This document shows, in pieces, positions 1-8,357 of a stretch of DNA of 64,000 nucleotides. The DNA is from Alkalibacterium gilvum (lineage in GTDB: Bacteria > Bacillota > Bacilli > Lactobacillales > Carnobacteriaceae_A): assembly GCF_900109085.1 (NCBI RefSeq), contig NZ_FNYW01000003.1, forward strand, positions 1-64,000, read 5' to 3'. The notes beneath the pieces were generated by a model. It worked only from the letters and a program-made list of their open reading frames with translations, did not search any database and had not been told where the DNA came from. Numbering within the stretch: the stretch's first letter is position 1; every line of letters begins with the position of its first letter. Made by a program: the position numbers and the translations under genes.

Positions 1-265
1 CAAGTGCGATAGCGAGATCTTGATAGGACACTTCTGTAGTTAAGTATAACTCTACCGCATCTCTCTTGAATTGAACAGAATAACTCTTAATTTGACGACT
101 GCGTTTCAAACTTTCTTTTCCCATTGCTTTATAACTAGCTACCCATTTTTGAATAGTTGTTTTACTGGATATCCCATATTTGTTGGCAAGGAATAAATAT
201 CCTCCTCTTTGATTTAAATAATCTTGAACGATTTTCATTTTTAACTCATAGCTATATTTAGCCAT
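1..265 (-). CDS. IS3-family transposase, OrfA-like N-terminal part (cut by window edge)
   Basis: This is the 5' part of a minus-strand ORF that starts with ATG at 265 and runs off the left edge (88 codons visible). The protein begins MAKYSYELKMKIVQDYLNQ and has helix-turn-helix features (LANKYGISSKTTIQKWV) followed by a second similar segment (VQFKRDAVELYL), as in the DNA-binding OrfA of IS3/IS150-group insertion sequences. The catalytic DDE part would lie to the left, outside the window. The terminal inverted repeat lies directly upstream of the ORF (272-319), which fits an IS end. Exact IS subgroup and intactness cannot be judged from here. Confidence 0.85.
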   Translation of the reverse strand, partial: MAKYSYELKMKIVQDYLNQRGGYLFLANKYGISSKTTIQKWVASYKAMGKESLKRSRQIKSYSVQFKRDAVELYLTTEVSYQDLAIAL

Positions 266-271
266 AAAAAT

Positions 272-312
272 ACCCCCAAAAGTTAGAATTTTTAGGTCTA
301 ACTTTTGGGGGT
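272..312. repeat. Perfect 16-bp inverted repeat inside the IS end
   Basis: 272-287 is the exact reverse complement of 297-312, separated by 9 bases. It can form a 16-bp hairpin between the IS tip and the transposase start. Such hairpins often block impinging transcription or hide the start codon of IS transposases; that role is inferred here. Confidence 0.8.
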
Positions 313-353
313 CGGCTCAAAGAGCCCCGGCCTTTCGTTATTTATTTTTTTAC

Positions 354-962
354 TTATTTAGCGTTTTTGTAACGTTTTGATACTTCTTCCCAGTTTACAA
401 CGTTCCAGAAAGCTTTGACATAGTCAGGACGCTTGTTTTGGTAATTCAAGTAATAAGCGTGTTCCCATACATCTAATCCTAAAATAGGCGTTTTTCCTTC
501 TGAGTAAGGAGAATCCTGATTCAATGTATTCATAACTTCTAATTTACCATCAGTAACGACTAACCATGCCCATCCTGATCCAAATCGGCCTGTTGCTGCG
601 GCAGCAAATTTTTCTTTGAATGACTCAAAGTCACCAAATGTTTCTTTTATTGCGTCTGCTAATTCACCTGTCGGCTCTCCGCCACCATTTGGCGAAAGAA
701 TTTCCCAGAAAAGAGAGTGGTTTGCATGTCCACCACCGTTATTTCTTACAGCAGTTTTGATATCTTCAGGTACTGAATCCAGTTTTTTCATTAAATCTTC
801 GATACTTAATTCAGCTAACTCCGGATGATTCTCAAGAGCTTTATTTGTTTTAGTTACATATCCTGCATGATGTTTGTCATGGTGAAGATGCATTGTTTCT
901 TCATCTATTGTTGGTTCCAATGCGTCATAAGCATATGGTAAATCTGGTAAAGTGTATGTCAT
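354..962 (-). CDS. sodA: Superoxide dismutase, Mn/Fe type
   Basis: Converts superoxide to hydrogen peroxide and oxygen in the cytoplasm. The 202-residue protein shows the whole family: N-terminal helical hairpin with H27 (MHLHHDKHH), second ligand H82 in [11 protein letters not shown], and the C-terminal DVWEHAYY signature giving D164 and H168. These four are the metal ligands; the GGGHANHS context favours manganese or cambialistic use. I chose the ATG at 962, nine bases inside the longer frame, because AGGAGG lies 10 bases upstream of it but only 2 bases from the ATG at 971. A good promoter sits at 1002-1029. An IS3 end lies just downstream, so the native terminator may have been altered. 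Confidence 0.97.
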   Translation of the reverse strand: MTYTLPDLPYAYDALEPTIDEETMHLHHDKHHAGYVTKTNKALENHPELAELSIEDLMKKLDSVPEDIKTAVRNNGGGHANHSLFWEILSPNGGGEPTGELADAIKETFGDFESFKEKFAAAATGRFGSGWAWLVVTDGKLEVMNTLNQDSPYSEGKTPILGLDVWEHAYYLNYQNKRPDYVKAFWNVVNWEEVSKRYKNAK

Positions 963-1001
963 AATTAACATTCCTCCTATTACTATTTATCGTACACATC
1001 T

Positions 1002-1029
1002 ATTGTAACATTTCGGTCACACTATTCAA
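1002..1029 (-). promoter_or_regulatory. Promoter of sodA
   Basis: On the minus strand: -35 TTGAAT (1024-1029), 16-bp spacer, extended -10 TGTTACAAT (the hexamer TACAAT is 1002-1007). It lies about 40 bases upstream of the sodA start. Confidence 0.6.
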
Positions 1030-1172
1030 CTAATACGCTTCACTTTCCTTGTGCGCAATCTAAAAAGAGCTAGCTTGCTCTTTCTTTTTCATACAACTTA
1101 AGGATGATTGCAATTTAACGCGTTTAGAAGTAAACTTACCTTATTACTTAAAAACAGAAAGGCGTTTATTAA

Positions 1173-1949
1173 ATGAAGGAATACTTAAAACTTGGTTTCA
1201 CTGCTCCAAATGAACTCTATAAAGCAATGAAAATGACTAGAAAACAATTATTCTATTATTTCGCTTTGCTCACTCTTGTTATCACTATTTCGATGGCATC
1301 ATTGTTGATGACCGTTATGGGTAACCTTAAAGAAGATGGTCAAGAGATTACTGAAAAACTTCCCTCTTTTCAAATTACTGATGACAAACTTATGGTAGAA
1401 GAAAAAACAGAATCCTATGTCCATCAAACAAATTCTTTCTTATTCTTCTTTGACCCGAATGATTCTATACAAGAAGAAGAAATCGACACTAACGTTGAGC
1501 GCTTGAATACACCAATTGGTATAGGCTTAATGGATGATCAATTTTATTTAAATATCGTGGGACAATCCTTACCTGTTTCATACGCTCAATTGGGAACATT
1601 TAATGATTCAGATTTCAAAGATATAATGGCTGATATGGGACGTTTTTCACCTGTCGTTCTCTTTTTCACTTTTGTAGTTACTTATATCGCCAGTGGGTTC
1701 AGTCTTTTATATGAATGGCTAATCATTGCCCTATTTGCAAATGTGATGAAGACCTTTGCTCGAATCGCGATCCCCTTTGGAAAAATCGCTCGCATGGCAC
1801 TCATTGCACTCAGTGTGCCAACCGTTATATTTGCGCTCTTTGAAACCTTTGGCCTATTTATCCCATTCACCTTTGAAATAACACTGGGCTTCTCGCTTCT
1901 CTTCGTTTACCGCTCTTTAAAAAACTATAAAAAGAAACATAAAAATTAA
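1173..1949 (+). CDS. DUF1189 family membrane protein
   Basis: A 258-residue integral membrane protein of the DUF1189 type, sometimes annotated MalA-like in streptococci. No reaction is known. It has a short cytoplasmic N-terminus (KLGFTAPNELYKAMKMTRKQ), a first membrane segment at about 28-50, a long extracytoplasmic loop of mixed polar sequence (about 51-160), then three closely spaced hydrophobic segments to residue 250 and a basic tail. A GAAAGG ribosome site lies 8 bases before the ATG. It is monocistronic and shares a two-way terminator with cshB. Confidence 0.7.
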   Translation: MKEYLKLGFTAPNELYKAMKMTRKQLFYYFALLTLVITISMASLLMTVMGNLKEDGQEITEKLPSFQITDDKLMVEEKTESYVHQTNSFLFFFDPNDSIQEEEIDTNVERLNTPIGIGLMDDQFYLNIVGQSLPVSYAQLGTFNDSDFKDIMADMGRFSPVVLFFTFVVTYIASGFSLLYEWLIIALFANVMKTFARIAIPFGKIARMALIALSVPTVIFALFETFGLFIPFTFEITLGFSLLFVYRSLKNYKKKHKN

Positions 1950-2004
1950 AAAAAGTTCTTCACGGCTGATTTGATTGACCAAACAGCGTGAAGAACTTTT
2001 TTTA
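1947..2004. terminator. Bidirectional terminator between the DUF1189 gene and cshB
   Basis: Inverted repeat AAAAGTTCTTCACG ... CGTGAAGAACTTTT, with A-rich and T-rich flanks that serve both strands. Confidence 0.85.
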
Positions 2005-2005
2005 T

Positions 2006-3331
2006 TTAATCTTTATTATTTTTATTCAAACGATGCGCACGTCTTTTCTTATCTTGCTTTTTACGTTCAATTTTTCGTTTATACCCTGGTTTAATATTCT
2101 TCTTTAGTTTCTTTCTTAACCCATGAATTTCAGGGTCAAAGTCTGTTTTTTGTGTGTTTTTATCTTTACGCTGATTTCTTCGGTTTCTATCGTAAGCATC
2201 CACTACTTCACCCTTCTTAATTTCCTTAGGTGAGAACGTAATACCTCGTTTTTCAATTGTCACAATATCTTGCTCATCATCTGGTCCATAAAGCGTAATA
2301 GCTATACCACTCAACTGGTTTCGCCCTGTACGACCCACACGGTGAACAAAATAATCTAAATCTTGTGGAACTTCAGCATTAATAACGTGTGAAACGCCCT
2401 CAATATCTATACCGCGAGCTGCCAAATCTGTTGCGACAATATACTGATACTCCAGATTTTGGATTTGTCTCATCACTCTACGACGTTCACGTGAAGAAAT
2501 ACCGCCATGAATGACAGCTACCTTGAGCCCTTTTTTCTTTAACTCAAGTGCAATTTCATCAACATATTCTTTCGTATTAGCAAAGACTAAGGCCAAATAC
2601 GGCTGACCGATCGTTAAAAGACGATGAATCATATCAATTTTATTCTTACCCTTAGTTGATATTAACCAATTTGAAACTGTATCTGCGATCACTTGTTCGT
2701 TTTCTACTTCAAGAAGCATAGGATTGTTCATATATTTTTTCAAAAACGGCTGAAGTTTCTGTGGTACAGTAGCCGAAAACACAAGCATTTGACCACTTTC
2801 TGGTAAACGTGCAGCAATTTTATCGACATCTTCTAAAAAGCCCATATCAAGTGTCATGTCCGCTTCATCTACAACCATATAAGTTGATGTATAAATAAGC
2901 AGATCGTTACTTTCAATAAGATCGACTAATCGTCCTGGAGTACCAATAACCACATGTGGCTGAGCATTTTTAAGTTTTTGAATCTGCTTGTTTTTATCCG
3001 TTCCTCCAATGTAAGACTGAACATTGATTGGATCCTTGGAATAACTTGCTAGCTGAGATGCAGCGTTCGCAAGCTGTTCGGCCAATTCTCTACTTGGTGC
3101 AGTAATTACAACTTGAACCTCTTCTTTTTGAGGATTTATTTCATTAAACAAAGGCAATAGAAAAGCGTGTGTTTTCCCAGAGCCTGTTTGCGATTGCCCA
3201 ATTATATCTCTGCCTTTTTTCACTACAGGGATTACTTTTTCTTGAATTTCAGTGGGTTCTTTAAATCCTAATTCAGTTATTGCTTCTACAAGATAATCAT
3301 TCAAATTAAATCTATCGAATGGGTGTGTCAT
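2006..3331 (-). CDS. cshB: DEAD-box ATP-dependent RNA helicase, CshB-like
   Basis: Unwinds structured RNA; CshB proteins act in cold adaptation, ribosome assembly and mRNA turnover. The 441 residues carry the ordered motifs: Q motif near 5-26 (F..NDYLVEAITELGFKEPTEIQ), motif I SQTGSGKT near 47, PSREL, GTPGR, DEAD (VVDEADMTLDMGF) near 155, SAT, ATDLAARGIDIEGV and HRVGRTGR. The last 80 residues are lysine/arginine-rich, as in CshB (B. subtilis protein 438 aa). The start follows a GAGGAATGAAAA ribosome site. An extended -10 (TGGTACAAT, 3361-3369) lies 30 bases upstream. CshA is the alternative name for related helicases, but length and tail fit CshB better. Confidence 0.88.
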   Translation of the reverse strand: MTHPFDRFNLNDYLVEAITELGFKEPTEIQEKVIPVVKKGRDIIGQSQTGSGKTHAFLLPLFNEINPQKEEVQVVITAPSRELAEQLANAASQLASYSKDPINVQSYIGGTDKNKQIQKLKNAQPHVVIGTPGRLVDLIESNDLLIYTSTYMVVDEADMTLDMGFLEDVDKIAARLPESGQMLVFSATVPQKLQPFLKKYMNNPMLLEVENEQVIADTVSNWLISTKGKNKIDMIHRLLTIGQPYLALVFANTKEYVDEIALELKKKGLKVAVIHGGISSRERRRVMRQIQNLEYQYIVATDLAARGIDIEGVSHVINAEVPQDLDYFVHRVGRTGRNQLSGIAITLYGPDDEQDIVTIEKRGITFSPKEIKKGEVVDAYDRNRRNQRKDKNTQKTDFDPEIHGLRKKLKKNIKPGYKRKIERKKQDKKRRAHRLNKNNKD

Positions 3332-3360
3332 TTTTCATTCCTCATTTCTGTTCACCTCGT

Positions 3361-3369
3361 ATTGTACCA
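3361..3369 (-). promoter_or_regulatory. Extended -10 element upstream of cshB
   Basis: Minus-strand TGGTACAAT about 30 bases before the cshB start. No convincing -35 is visible, which is tolerated with an extended -10. Confidence 0.4.
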
Positions 3370-3542
3370 AAGCCAAGACAATCACGCCACAACAAATCGC
3401 TGTAAACGAGAAAAACTGCATTAATATAAAGTAAAACCCTTCACTTTTAAAGTAAGTGTGTCGGATTATTTAGATTTCTCCTCTTTTATCAACTTAAAAA
3501 AATCTATTTTAAAAAAACAATCCGCTCTTCGTGACCATTCAG

Positions 3543-3571
3543 TTGATTGATACACAAATTAAAAGTAAAAT
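3543..3571 (+). promoter_or_regulatory. Promoter of zwf
   Basis: TTGATT (3543-3548), 17-bp spacer, TAAAAT (3566-3571), about 48 bases before the chosen zwf start. Confidence 0.5.
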
Positions 3572-3619
3572 GGTATGTAGATGCATAAACATGCTAGCCA
3601 TGTAGAAAAGAGGGAAATA

Positions 3620-5068
3620 ATGTCCAAAGAAAAGAGAGCGTTATATATTATATTCGGAGCAACCGGGGATTTAGCTTCCCGTAAATTATATCCTGCATTA
3701 TATCGCTTGTATTCAAAAGGTTATTTAAAAGAGCATTTTGCAGTCATTGGGACGGCCAGAAGAGAATGGTCGGATGAATATTATCAGAACATAGTTAAAG
3801 AAGCAGTTGATTCAATTTCTGACTCAGAGGCAGACGCTGAAGCCTTCTCCAGTCATTTTAGATATCAGTCTCACAACGTTAATGATTCAGAGCATTATCA
3901 CACACTTAAAAATCTTGCCGATTCATTGGACACTAAATATGATATTCAAGGAAATCGTATTTTCTATCTTTCAATGTCTCCTAACTTTTTCGGCACAATA
4001 ACTAAACATTTAAGAGACCAGAAATTAGTAACAGAGAATGGTTTCAATCGTGTTATCATTGAAAAACCATTTGGTACTGATTTCGAATCTTCTCAACACT
4101 TAAACAATGAAATCAATGATTCCTTTGATGAAAATCAGCTATACCGTATCGATCACTACTTGGGCAAGGAAATGGTTCAAACAATTCTAGCTCTTAGATT
4201 TTCCAATCGTCTTATCAAAGAAAGCTGGAATAGTGATTCACTTTCATCAATACAAGTTACTCTATCTGAAGATTTAGGTGTTGAAGAACGTGGCGGTTAT
4301 TACGATAAAAGTGGTGCTTTAAGAGATATGGTCCAAAACCACATTCTTCAAATCGTTAGCCTATTGACCATGGATGAACCGGATTCTTACACTACAGAAA
4401 ATGTCCGAAAAGAAAAACTAGCCGTACTAAAGTCTCTTAAACGTCCAAACGTAGCAGAAGATTTTGTTCGTGGGCAATATAGTTTTTCAGATAATGGGAA
4501 CTTAAAAGCGTACCGTGATGAAGAAAAAGTCAGTGCTGATTCCATGACTGAAACTTATGTCGCTGGAAAAGTTACTGTTGATACAGATAAGTGGCGCGAT
4601 GTACCTATTTACATTCGTACTGGTAAGCGTATGAAAGAAAAAACGTCTCGTGTTGATGTTCTCTGGAAAAAAACAGATCAGCAGATTTTTGATGAAGGCG
4701 ACTCAATCTTAACAATCCATATTAGCCCTGATGAAGGGATTGAGCTTCAATTGAATGACAAGAAAATAGGGCCAGGTATGGAAATCCAACCTGTCTCTTT
4801 GGAAGCGATGCGCTCTAAAGAAATGCTCAAAGCGAGACCAGAAGCTTATGAAAAACTATTACTCGATGTACTAAATGGCGATGAAACTCACTTTGCTCAT
4901 TGGGGCGAAGTTGCTGCGTCGTGGAAATATGTTGATTTTATAAGAGAAGCCTGGAATAAAGATCTGGAAAATATCCCCTTCTACACCGCATGTTCAATGG
5001 GGCCAAAAGAAGCAGATGATTTACTTGCCAAAGATAATCAGAAGTGGCTTTATAACCCAAACAAGTAA
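3620..5068 (+). CDS. zwf: Glucose-6-phosphate 1-dehydrogenase
   Basis: First enzyme of the oxidative pentose phosphate pathway: oxidises glucose-6-phosphate to 6-phosphogluconolactone and makes NADPH. The N-terminal nucleotide-binding motif FGATGDLASRKLYPALY is at residues 12-28, EKPFG comes about 145 residues in, and the active-site signature RIDHYLGKE lies near 175 (Lys of HYLGKE binds substrate). I take ATG 3620 (482 aa), not the upstream in-frame ATG at 3581, because GAGGG sits 5 bases before it and family members begin here. Monocistronic, closed by a strong terminator. Array A follows. Confidence 0.97.
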   Translation: MSKEKRALYIIFGATGDLASRKLYPALYRLYSKGYLKEHFAVIGTARREWSDEYYQNIVKEAVDSISDSEADAEAFSSHFRYQSHNVNDSEHYHTLKNLADSLDTKYDIQGNRIFYLSMSPNFFGTITKHLRDQKLVTENGFNRVIIEKPFGTDFESSQHLNNEINDSFDENQLYRIDHYLGKEMVQTILALRFSNRLIKESWNSDSLSSIQVTLSEDLGVEERGGYYDKSGALRDMVQNHILQIVSLLTMDEPDSYTTENVRKEKLAVLKSLKRPNVAEDFVRGQYSFSDNGNLKAYRDEEKVSADSMTETYVAGKVTVDTDKWRDVPIYIRTGKRMKEKTSRVDVLWKKTDQQIFDEGDSILTIHISPDEGIELQLNDKKIGPGMEIQPVSLEAMRSKEMLKARPEAYEKLLLDVLNGDETHFAHWGEVAASWKYVDFIREAWNKDLENIPFYTACSMGPKEADDLLAKDNQKWLYNPNK

Positions 5069-5094
5069 GAACACTATAATTTAATAGTACCATC

Positions 5095-5135
5095 GCCGGT
5101 AAGTTCAGTCTGTAACTGAACTTACCGGCTTTTAT
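5095..5135 (+). terminator. Terminator of zwf
   Basis: 15-bp perfect stem (5095-5109 with 5115-5129), 5-base loop, then TTTTAT. Confidence 0.9.
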
Positions 5136-5216
5136 ATTGTCGTGTATGATAAATTTGATTTGAATTTGAATCTCCTTTACAAATTGTATTATTTTAAATC
5201 ACTTGCGAGCGAATAG

Positions 5217-5534
5217 GTGGAACTTCGCTATCTTCGACCGTTCCAACATCTTAATATCCGAGCAAAGCGTCGATCTTCGCTATCTTCGACTGTTCCAGCA
5301 TCTTAATATCCGAGCAAAGTGTCGAACTTCGCCATCTTCGACCGTTCCAGCTTCTTAATATCCGAGCAAAGTGTCGAACTTCGCCATCTTCGACCGTTCC
5401 AGCTTCTTAATATCCGAGCAAAGTGTCGAACTTCGCCATCTTCGACCGTTCCAGCTTCTTAATATCCGAGCAAAGTGTCGAACTTCGCTATCTTCGACAT
5501 CTACAACAAACCTTCCTCCAGTCAAAATGTCGAA
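5217..5534. repeat. Array A: 52-bp intergenic tandem repeat
   Basis: Palindromes of the form GTCGAA-N10-TTCGAC (22 bp) are spaced at exactly 52 bp with centres at 5227.5, 5279.5, 5331.5, 5383.5, 5435.5 and 5487.5, and a lone left half-site GTCGAA at 5529-5534 fits centre 5539.5. Read as blocks, it is TTCGAC-N30-GTCGAA separated by 10 bases. Cores 1-5 are nearly identical; the sixth core (5499-5528) is unrelated in sequence but also exactly 30 bases. The first left half is degenerate (GTGGAA, 5217-5222). It lies between the zwf terminator and the terminator of the phosphohexomutase gene, so between convergent genes. Confidence 0.93.
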
Positions 5535-5616
5535 TGCCTCTCCGTTCAGTATACGAACGCGTCCAATTGATTTAAGTAAGGTATATAATACGCGACTACT
5601 AGCAAAGCGCTCACCA

Positions 5617-5660
5617 AAAAAACACCTTTCCTCAATTTCAAAATGAGGAAAGGTGTTTTC
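5617..5660. terminator. Bidirectional terminator downstream of the phosphohexomutase gene
   Basis: AAACACCTTTCCTCA (5620-5634) pairs with TGAGGAAAGGTGTTT (5644-5658), flanked by A and T runs. Confidence 0.88.
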
Positions 5661-5663
5661 AAC

Positions 5664-7175
5664 TTATAATTTACTATTATCTATATAACTTTCATAATGA
5701 AAAAATGTTTTCAATTTATCTTTAATAGTCGGTATGGTTCCGGCTGTATCATTTTCAATTTGCAGAACAAGTTTAGGTTCATGAAGACTCATACGCAAAA
5801 GCAGCCATCCATTTCCATAAGGTTCAGTTATTTGTACACGTTTACCTTCCAAATTATTAGGTACTAAAGTGAAGCCATCAGTGCCATTTACCCAGTCAGC
5901 AAAACGCTCAAGTGTTTCCATGCCAATATCTTTGTAATCATCAGTCGTAATCACAAAACGAACTTCCTCTGTCTCGGCCGGTTGTTCAAGATGCTTAATA
6001 AGATCTGTTACACTCTTGTTTTCTTCAGCTAATTTAGCCTCTTTTGCGATTATTTTAGCAGCCAAATACGCACCGTCATCTAAAAAATAGTTTTCACGTA
6101 AGGCAGCATGTCCGCTTGTTTCAATCGCTAATGCGCAATCAATGCCCTCCTCGTTCAATGCAATTCCACGATTGATAACGTTTCGGTAGCCAGAAATATA
6201 GCGATCTACTTTCCCGCCTATTTCTTCTACAAATTGGATAAGGTGATCAGAAACCGGAGAATTGGTAACGATTGTTGTCCCAGGATTCTCATCCAATACT
6301 ATTGCGCCTATAAGCCCAATTAAGTTATTTCTATTTATGCTGTTTCCTTCACCATCAACAATCGCCGAGCGATCAACATCGGTATCAAAAATAATGCCTA
6401 AATCTGCTTTGTTCTCCAAAACAGCGTTGGATATACTTTTCATGGCTTCTTTATTATCCGGGTTAGGTTCATGGTTCGGGAACGTGCCGTCAGGGTCTAA
6501 AAATTGACTCCCACTTGTATCCGCGCCCAGTATGTTCAACACTTTATCTGCAAAGAATCCGCCTGCACCATTTCCTGCATCGACAATAATTTTACGATTT
6601 TGCAGTGGCTTTGTAGTATCATCAACATTCAAAGCTATTCTAATTTTATCAACAAGGTCCGCCGCGTAAACTGCAAGTAAATCCTGCTCTTTTGGTTTAG
6701 TTTCTATTGCATCACTAGCTTCAACTTCTTCTTCAGCCAGTGCTAATATAGATGCAATATCCTCATGTTCCAGTCCGCCTGCGTGCGTAAAGAACTTCAG
6801 GCCGTTATATTCCATAGGTAAGTGGCTCGCCGTAATCATTATGCCAATATCAGATTCAAATTCTTGATATCGCGTGGACATGAAAAGTGCCGGAGTTGTT
6901 GCCATCTTTGCATCTATGACATTTACACCTAGACGAGTAAATGTTTCAGTCAGCCAATTTTTAATGTCCGGACCCGTTAAGCGACTATCGTGTCCAATGG
7001 TGATGGTTGTGTCTGCTAAAGCTTTATCCGTTTTTTCTAACCACCAGTGTATAAGTCCATGCGCAATTTTTTTAATTGTATCCTCTGTTAAATTCTTTTT
7101 CTGCTTTTCTGTATCCAGAGCGAATCCACGAATATCTGATCCGTTCTGTAAAGCGCTTAAATCTATCGTCGTCAT
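5664..7175 (-). CDS. Phosphoglucomutase/phosphomannomutase family protein
   Basis: Alpha-D-phosphohexomutase that would interconvert hexose 1- and 6-phosphates, feeding sugar nucleotides and cell-wall precursors from the glucose-6-phosphate pool used by zwf. The 503 residues show the catalytic phosphoserine loop ITASHLPMEYNGLKF near 135, the metal loop DTDVDRSAIVDGEG near 265, and the C-terminal phosphate-binding domain. The N-terminus (NGSDIRGFAL) is the usual start of this group. A ribosome site (AAAGGAGATTTC) precedes the ATG. Substrate preference (glucose or mannose) cannot be read from sequence alone. It could share a transcript with argR upstream (39-bp gap). Confidence 0.85.
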   Translation of the reverse strand: MTTIDLSALQNGSDIRGFALDTEKQKKNLTEDTIKKIAHGLIHWWLEKTDKALADTTITIGHDSRLTGPDIKNWLTETFTRLGVNVIDAKMATTPALFMSTRYQEFESDIGIMITASHLPMEYNGLKFFTHAGGLEHEDIASILALAEEEVEASDAIETKPKEQDLLAVYAADLVDKIRIALNVDDTTKPLQNRKIIVDAGNGAGGFFADKVLNILGADTSGSQFLDPDGTFPNHEPNPDNKEAMKSISNAVLENKADLGIIFDTDVDRSAIVDGEGNSINRNNLIGLIGAIVLDENPGTTIVTNSPVSDHLIQFVEEIGGKVDRYISGYRNVINRGIALNEEGIDCALAIETSGHAALRENYFLDDGAYLAAKIIAKEAKLAEENKSVTDLIKHLEQPAETEEVRFVITTDDYKDIGMETLERFADWVNGTDGFTLVPNNLEGKRVQITEPYGNGWLLLRMSLHEPKLVLQIENDTAGTIPTIKDKLKTFFHYESYIDNSKL

Positions 7176-7214
7176 CTTGAAATCTCCTTTGTAAATCTTA
7201 TATTTAGAATAACT

Positions 7215-7670
7215 CTATTTTTTCAATTCGCCATCAATATGTTGAAAGACTTTTTCAGCCTCTTCATACGTTTTTGAAATCAAAACGATTGTGTCATTTC
7301 CAGCAACTGATCCTACTACTTCAGAATAATGAATATCATCGACTAAAGCACCGATTACATGGGCATTCCCTGGTAAGGTTTTAACAACATTAATAAATTG
7401 AACCTGGGTCACATCAACAACAACACTTTTAATTGTTAAATCAAGTTTTTCTTCCATCGTTACTTTGTTATTCTGATAAATCGTATACCTTACTCCCCCC
7501 TCAGCCGATGCTGTTTTAACTAAGTTCATATCCTTAATGTCTCTGGATATTGTAGCCTGTGTCGCCTGAATCCCTTTTCTAAAGAGATGTTCAATTAGTT
7601 CATCTTGAGTAGATATCGCATTATTTAAAATAATTTGTTTGATGATTAATTGTCTTTCTATTTTTTTCAT
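7215..7670 (-). CDS. argR: Arginine repressor ArgR/AhrC
   Basis: Arginine-responsive transcription factor of the ArgR family, forming hexamers with L-arginine as corepressor. N-terminal winged helix (KGIQATQATISRDIKDMNLVK) at about 30-50, C-terminal arginine-binding/oligomerisation domain with GNAHVIGALVDD near 105 and the GNDTIVLI strand near 130. I start at MKKIERQ (7670, 151 aa), where the family begins. A GGAGG is present but only 2 bases from this ATG, while the longer ATG at 7688 has no ribosome site, so the start is not certain. Divergent from argS, an arrangement known in other Lactobacillales; paralogues elsewhere are likely but not visible here. Confidence 0.92.
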   Translation of the reverse strand: MKKIERQLIIKQIILNNAISTQDELIEHLFRKGIQATQATISRDIKDMNLVKTASAEGGVRYTIYQNNKVTMEEKLDLTIKSVVVDVTQVQFINVVKTLPGNAHVIGALVDDIHYSEVVGSVAGNDTIVLISKTYEEAEKVFQHIDGELKK

Positions 7671-7716
7671 TTCCTCCCTACTTTCCATTATTTTTAATAT
7701 ATATATGTATAAGCTA

Positions 7717-7722
7717 ATTATA
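7717..7722 (-). promoter_or_regulatory. Possible -10 of argR
   Basis: Minus-strand TATAAT about 47 bases upstream of the argR start; no good -35 at 16-18 bp. Autoregulation by ArgR is common in the family, but I could not identify a convincing ARG box. Confidence 0.3.
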
Positions 7723-8209
7723 CCTTATTACAAATAAACATGCATCTGATAGTGTTTTTATTTATTTGCTTATAATAAATGACAGAACCGTCTTTTTAAA
7801 TCTCTGTGAAAAAAAATGTCGGAAGACTAAATAATAGATAAATTTAATCTAGAGATAAGAAAAATAGTCGTGATAACGTCTTCATATATCTTAATTTACC
7901 ACAGATAAGGTAGAAGCGATAAATATTTTTATATTTTAGAAAGAAAATTTGTTTCAAAATAACTTTTTACAAGAGAAATATAATAGGAACTAATAAAGTT
8001 GAGCTGCGATTTCTGAACGTGACTTTAGACTCTCTCTTTTTATCTTAGAAATAAACGTAAGGGTACTACTCTTGTTGTTTTTCTCTAACAATGCCTTTTT
8101 TTAGTCGAGCAAAGACAGTCTTAAGTACAACTAAAATACTTCTAAATTATCCAATCATTTTCCGCCTAGTATCCAACACTATTACTTCTGGTTCTTTCCT
8201 TATAATATC
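7723..8209. other. AT-rich non-coding gap between argR and argS
   Basis: About 490 bases with no ORF, no tRNA-like fold and no clear terminator. I looked for a T-box leader (AGGGTGG-type core) for argS and did not find one. The nearest string, AAGGGTACTACTC near 8060, does not match. Confidence 0.6.
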
Positions 8210-8238
8210 TTGCCACTTAGGCCAAGCTTTGCTATAAT
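8210..8238 (+). promoter_or_regulatory. Promoter of argS
   Basis: TTGCCA (8210-8215), 17-bp spacer, consensus TATAAT (8233-8238). It leaves a leader of about 110 bases before the argS start, too short for a T-box. Confidence 0.75.
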
Positions 8239-8357
8239 ACAAGTGATTAATACTTATGTAATCGGAGACGGCATGATTTTTTATACAAAATTATAGCCCT
8301 TTTTTTATAATTGTATTAAACGTAAAGGGTTAGAAATCAATTACTGGAGGTCTTTTA

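Larger units (their letters stand above)
1..319 (-). mobile_element. Right end of an IS3-family insertion sequence
   Basis: The OrfA start (265) is followed by a terminal sequence that reads TGAGCCGACCCCCAAAAGTT inward on the minus strand from 319, typical of IS3-family ends with a TG...CA tip. The other end lies outside the window, so the target-site duplication cannot be checked. The element inserted just beyond the 3' end of sodA (stop at 354). Confidence 0.75.

Noticed and set aside
5217-5534. CRISPR array
   Set aside because: Palindromic repeats with equal-length cores look CRISPR-like, but cores within an array are mostly identical or alternate, repeats are only 22-25 bp with variable centres, and no cas genes are present.
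5371-5646. 91-residue plus-strand ORF
   Set aside because: It is a translation of tandem array A (52 bp, hence frame-cycling) and the pgm terminator; no ribosome site and no family.
7723-8357. T-box riboswitch upstream of argS
   Set aside because: No AGGGTGG-type core, and the leader after the clear promoter at 8210-8238 is only about 110 bases.
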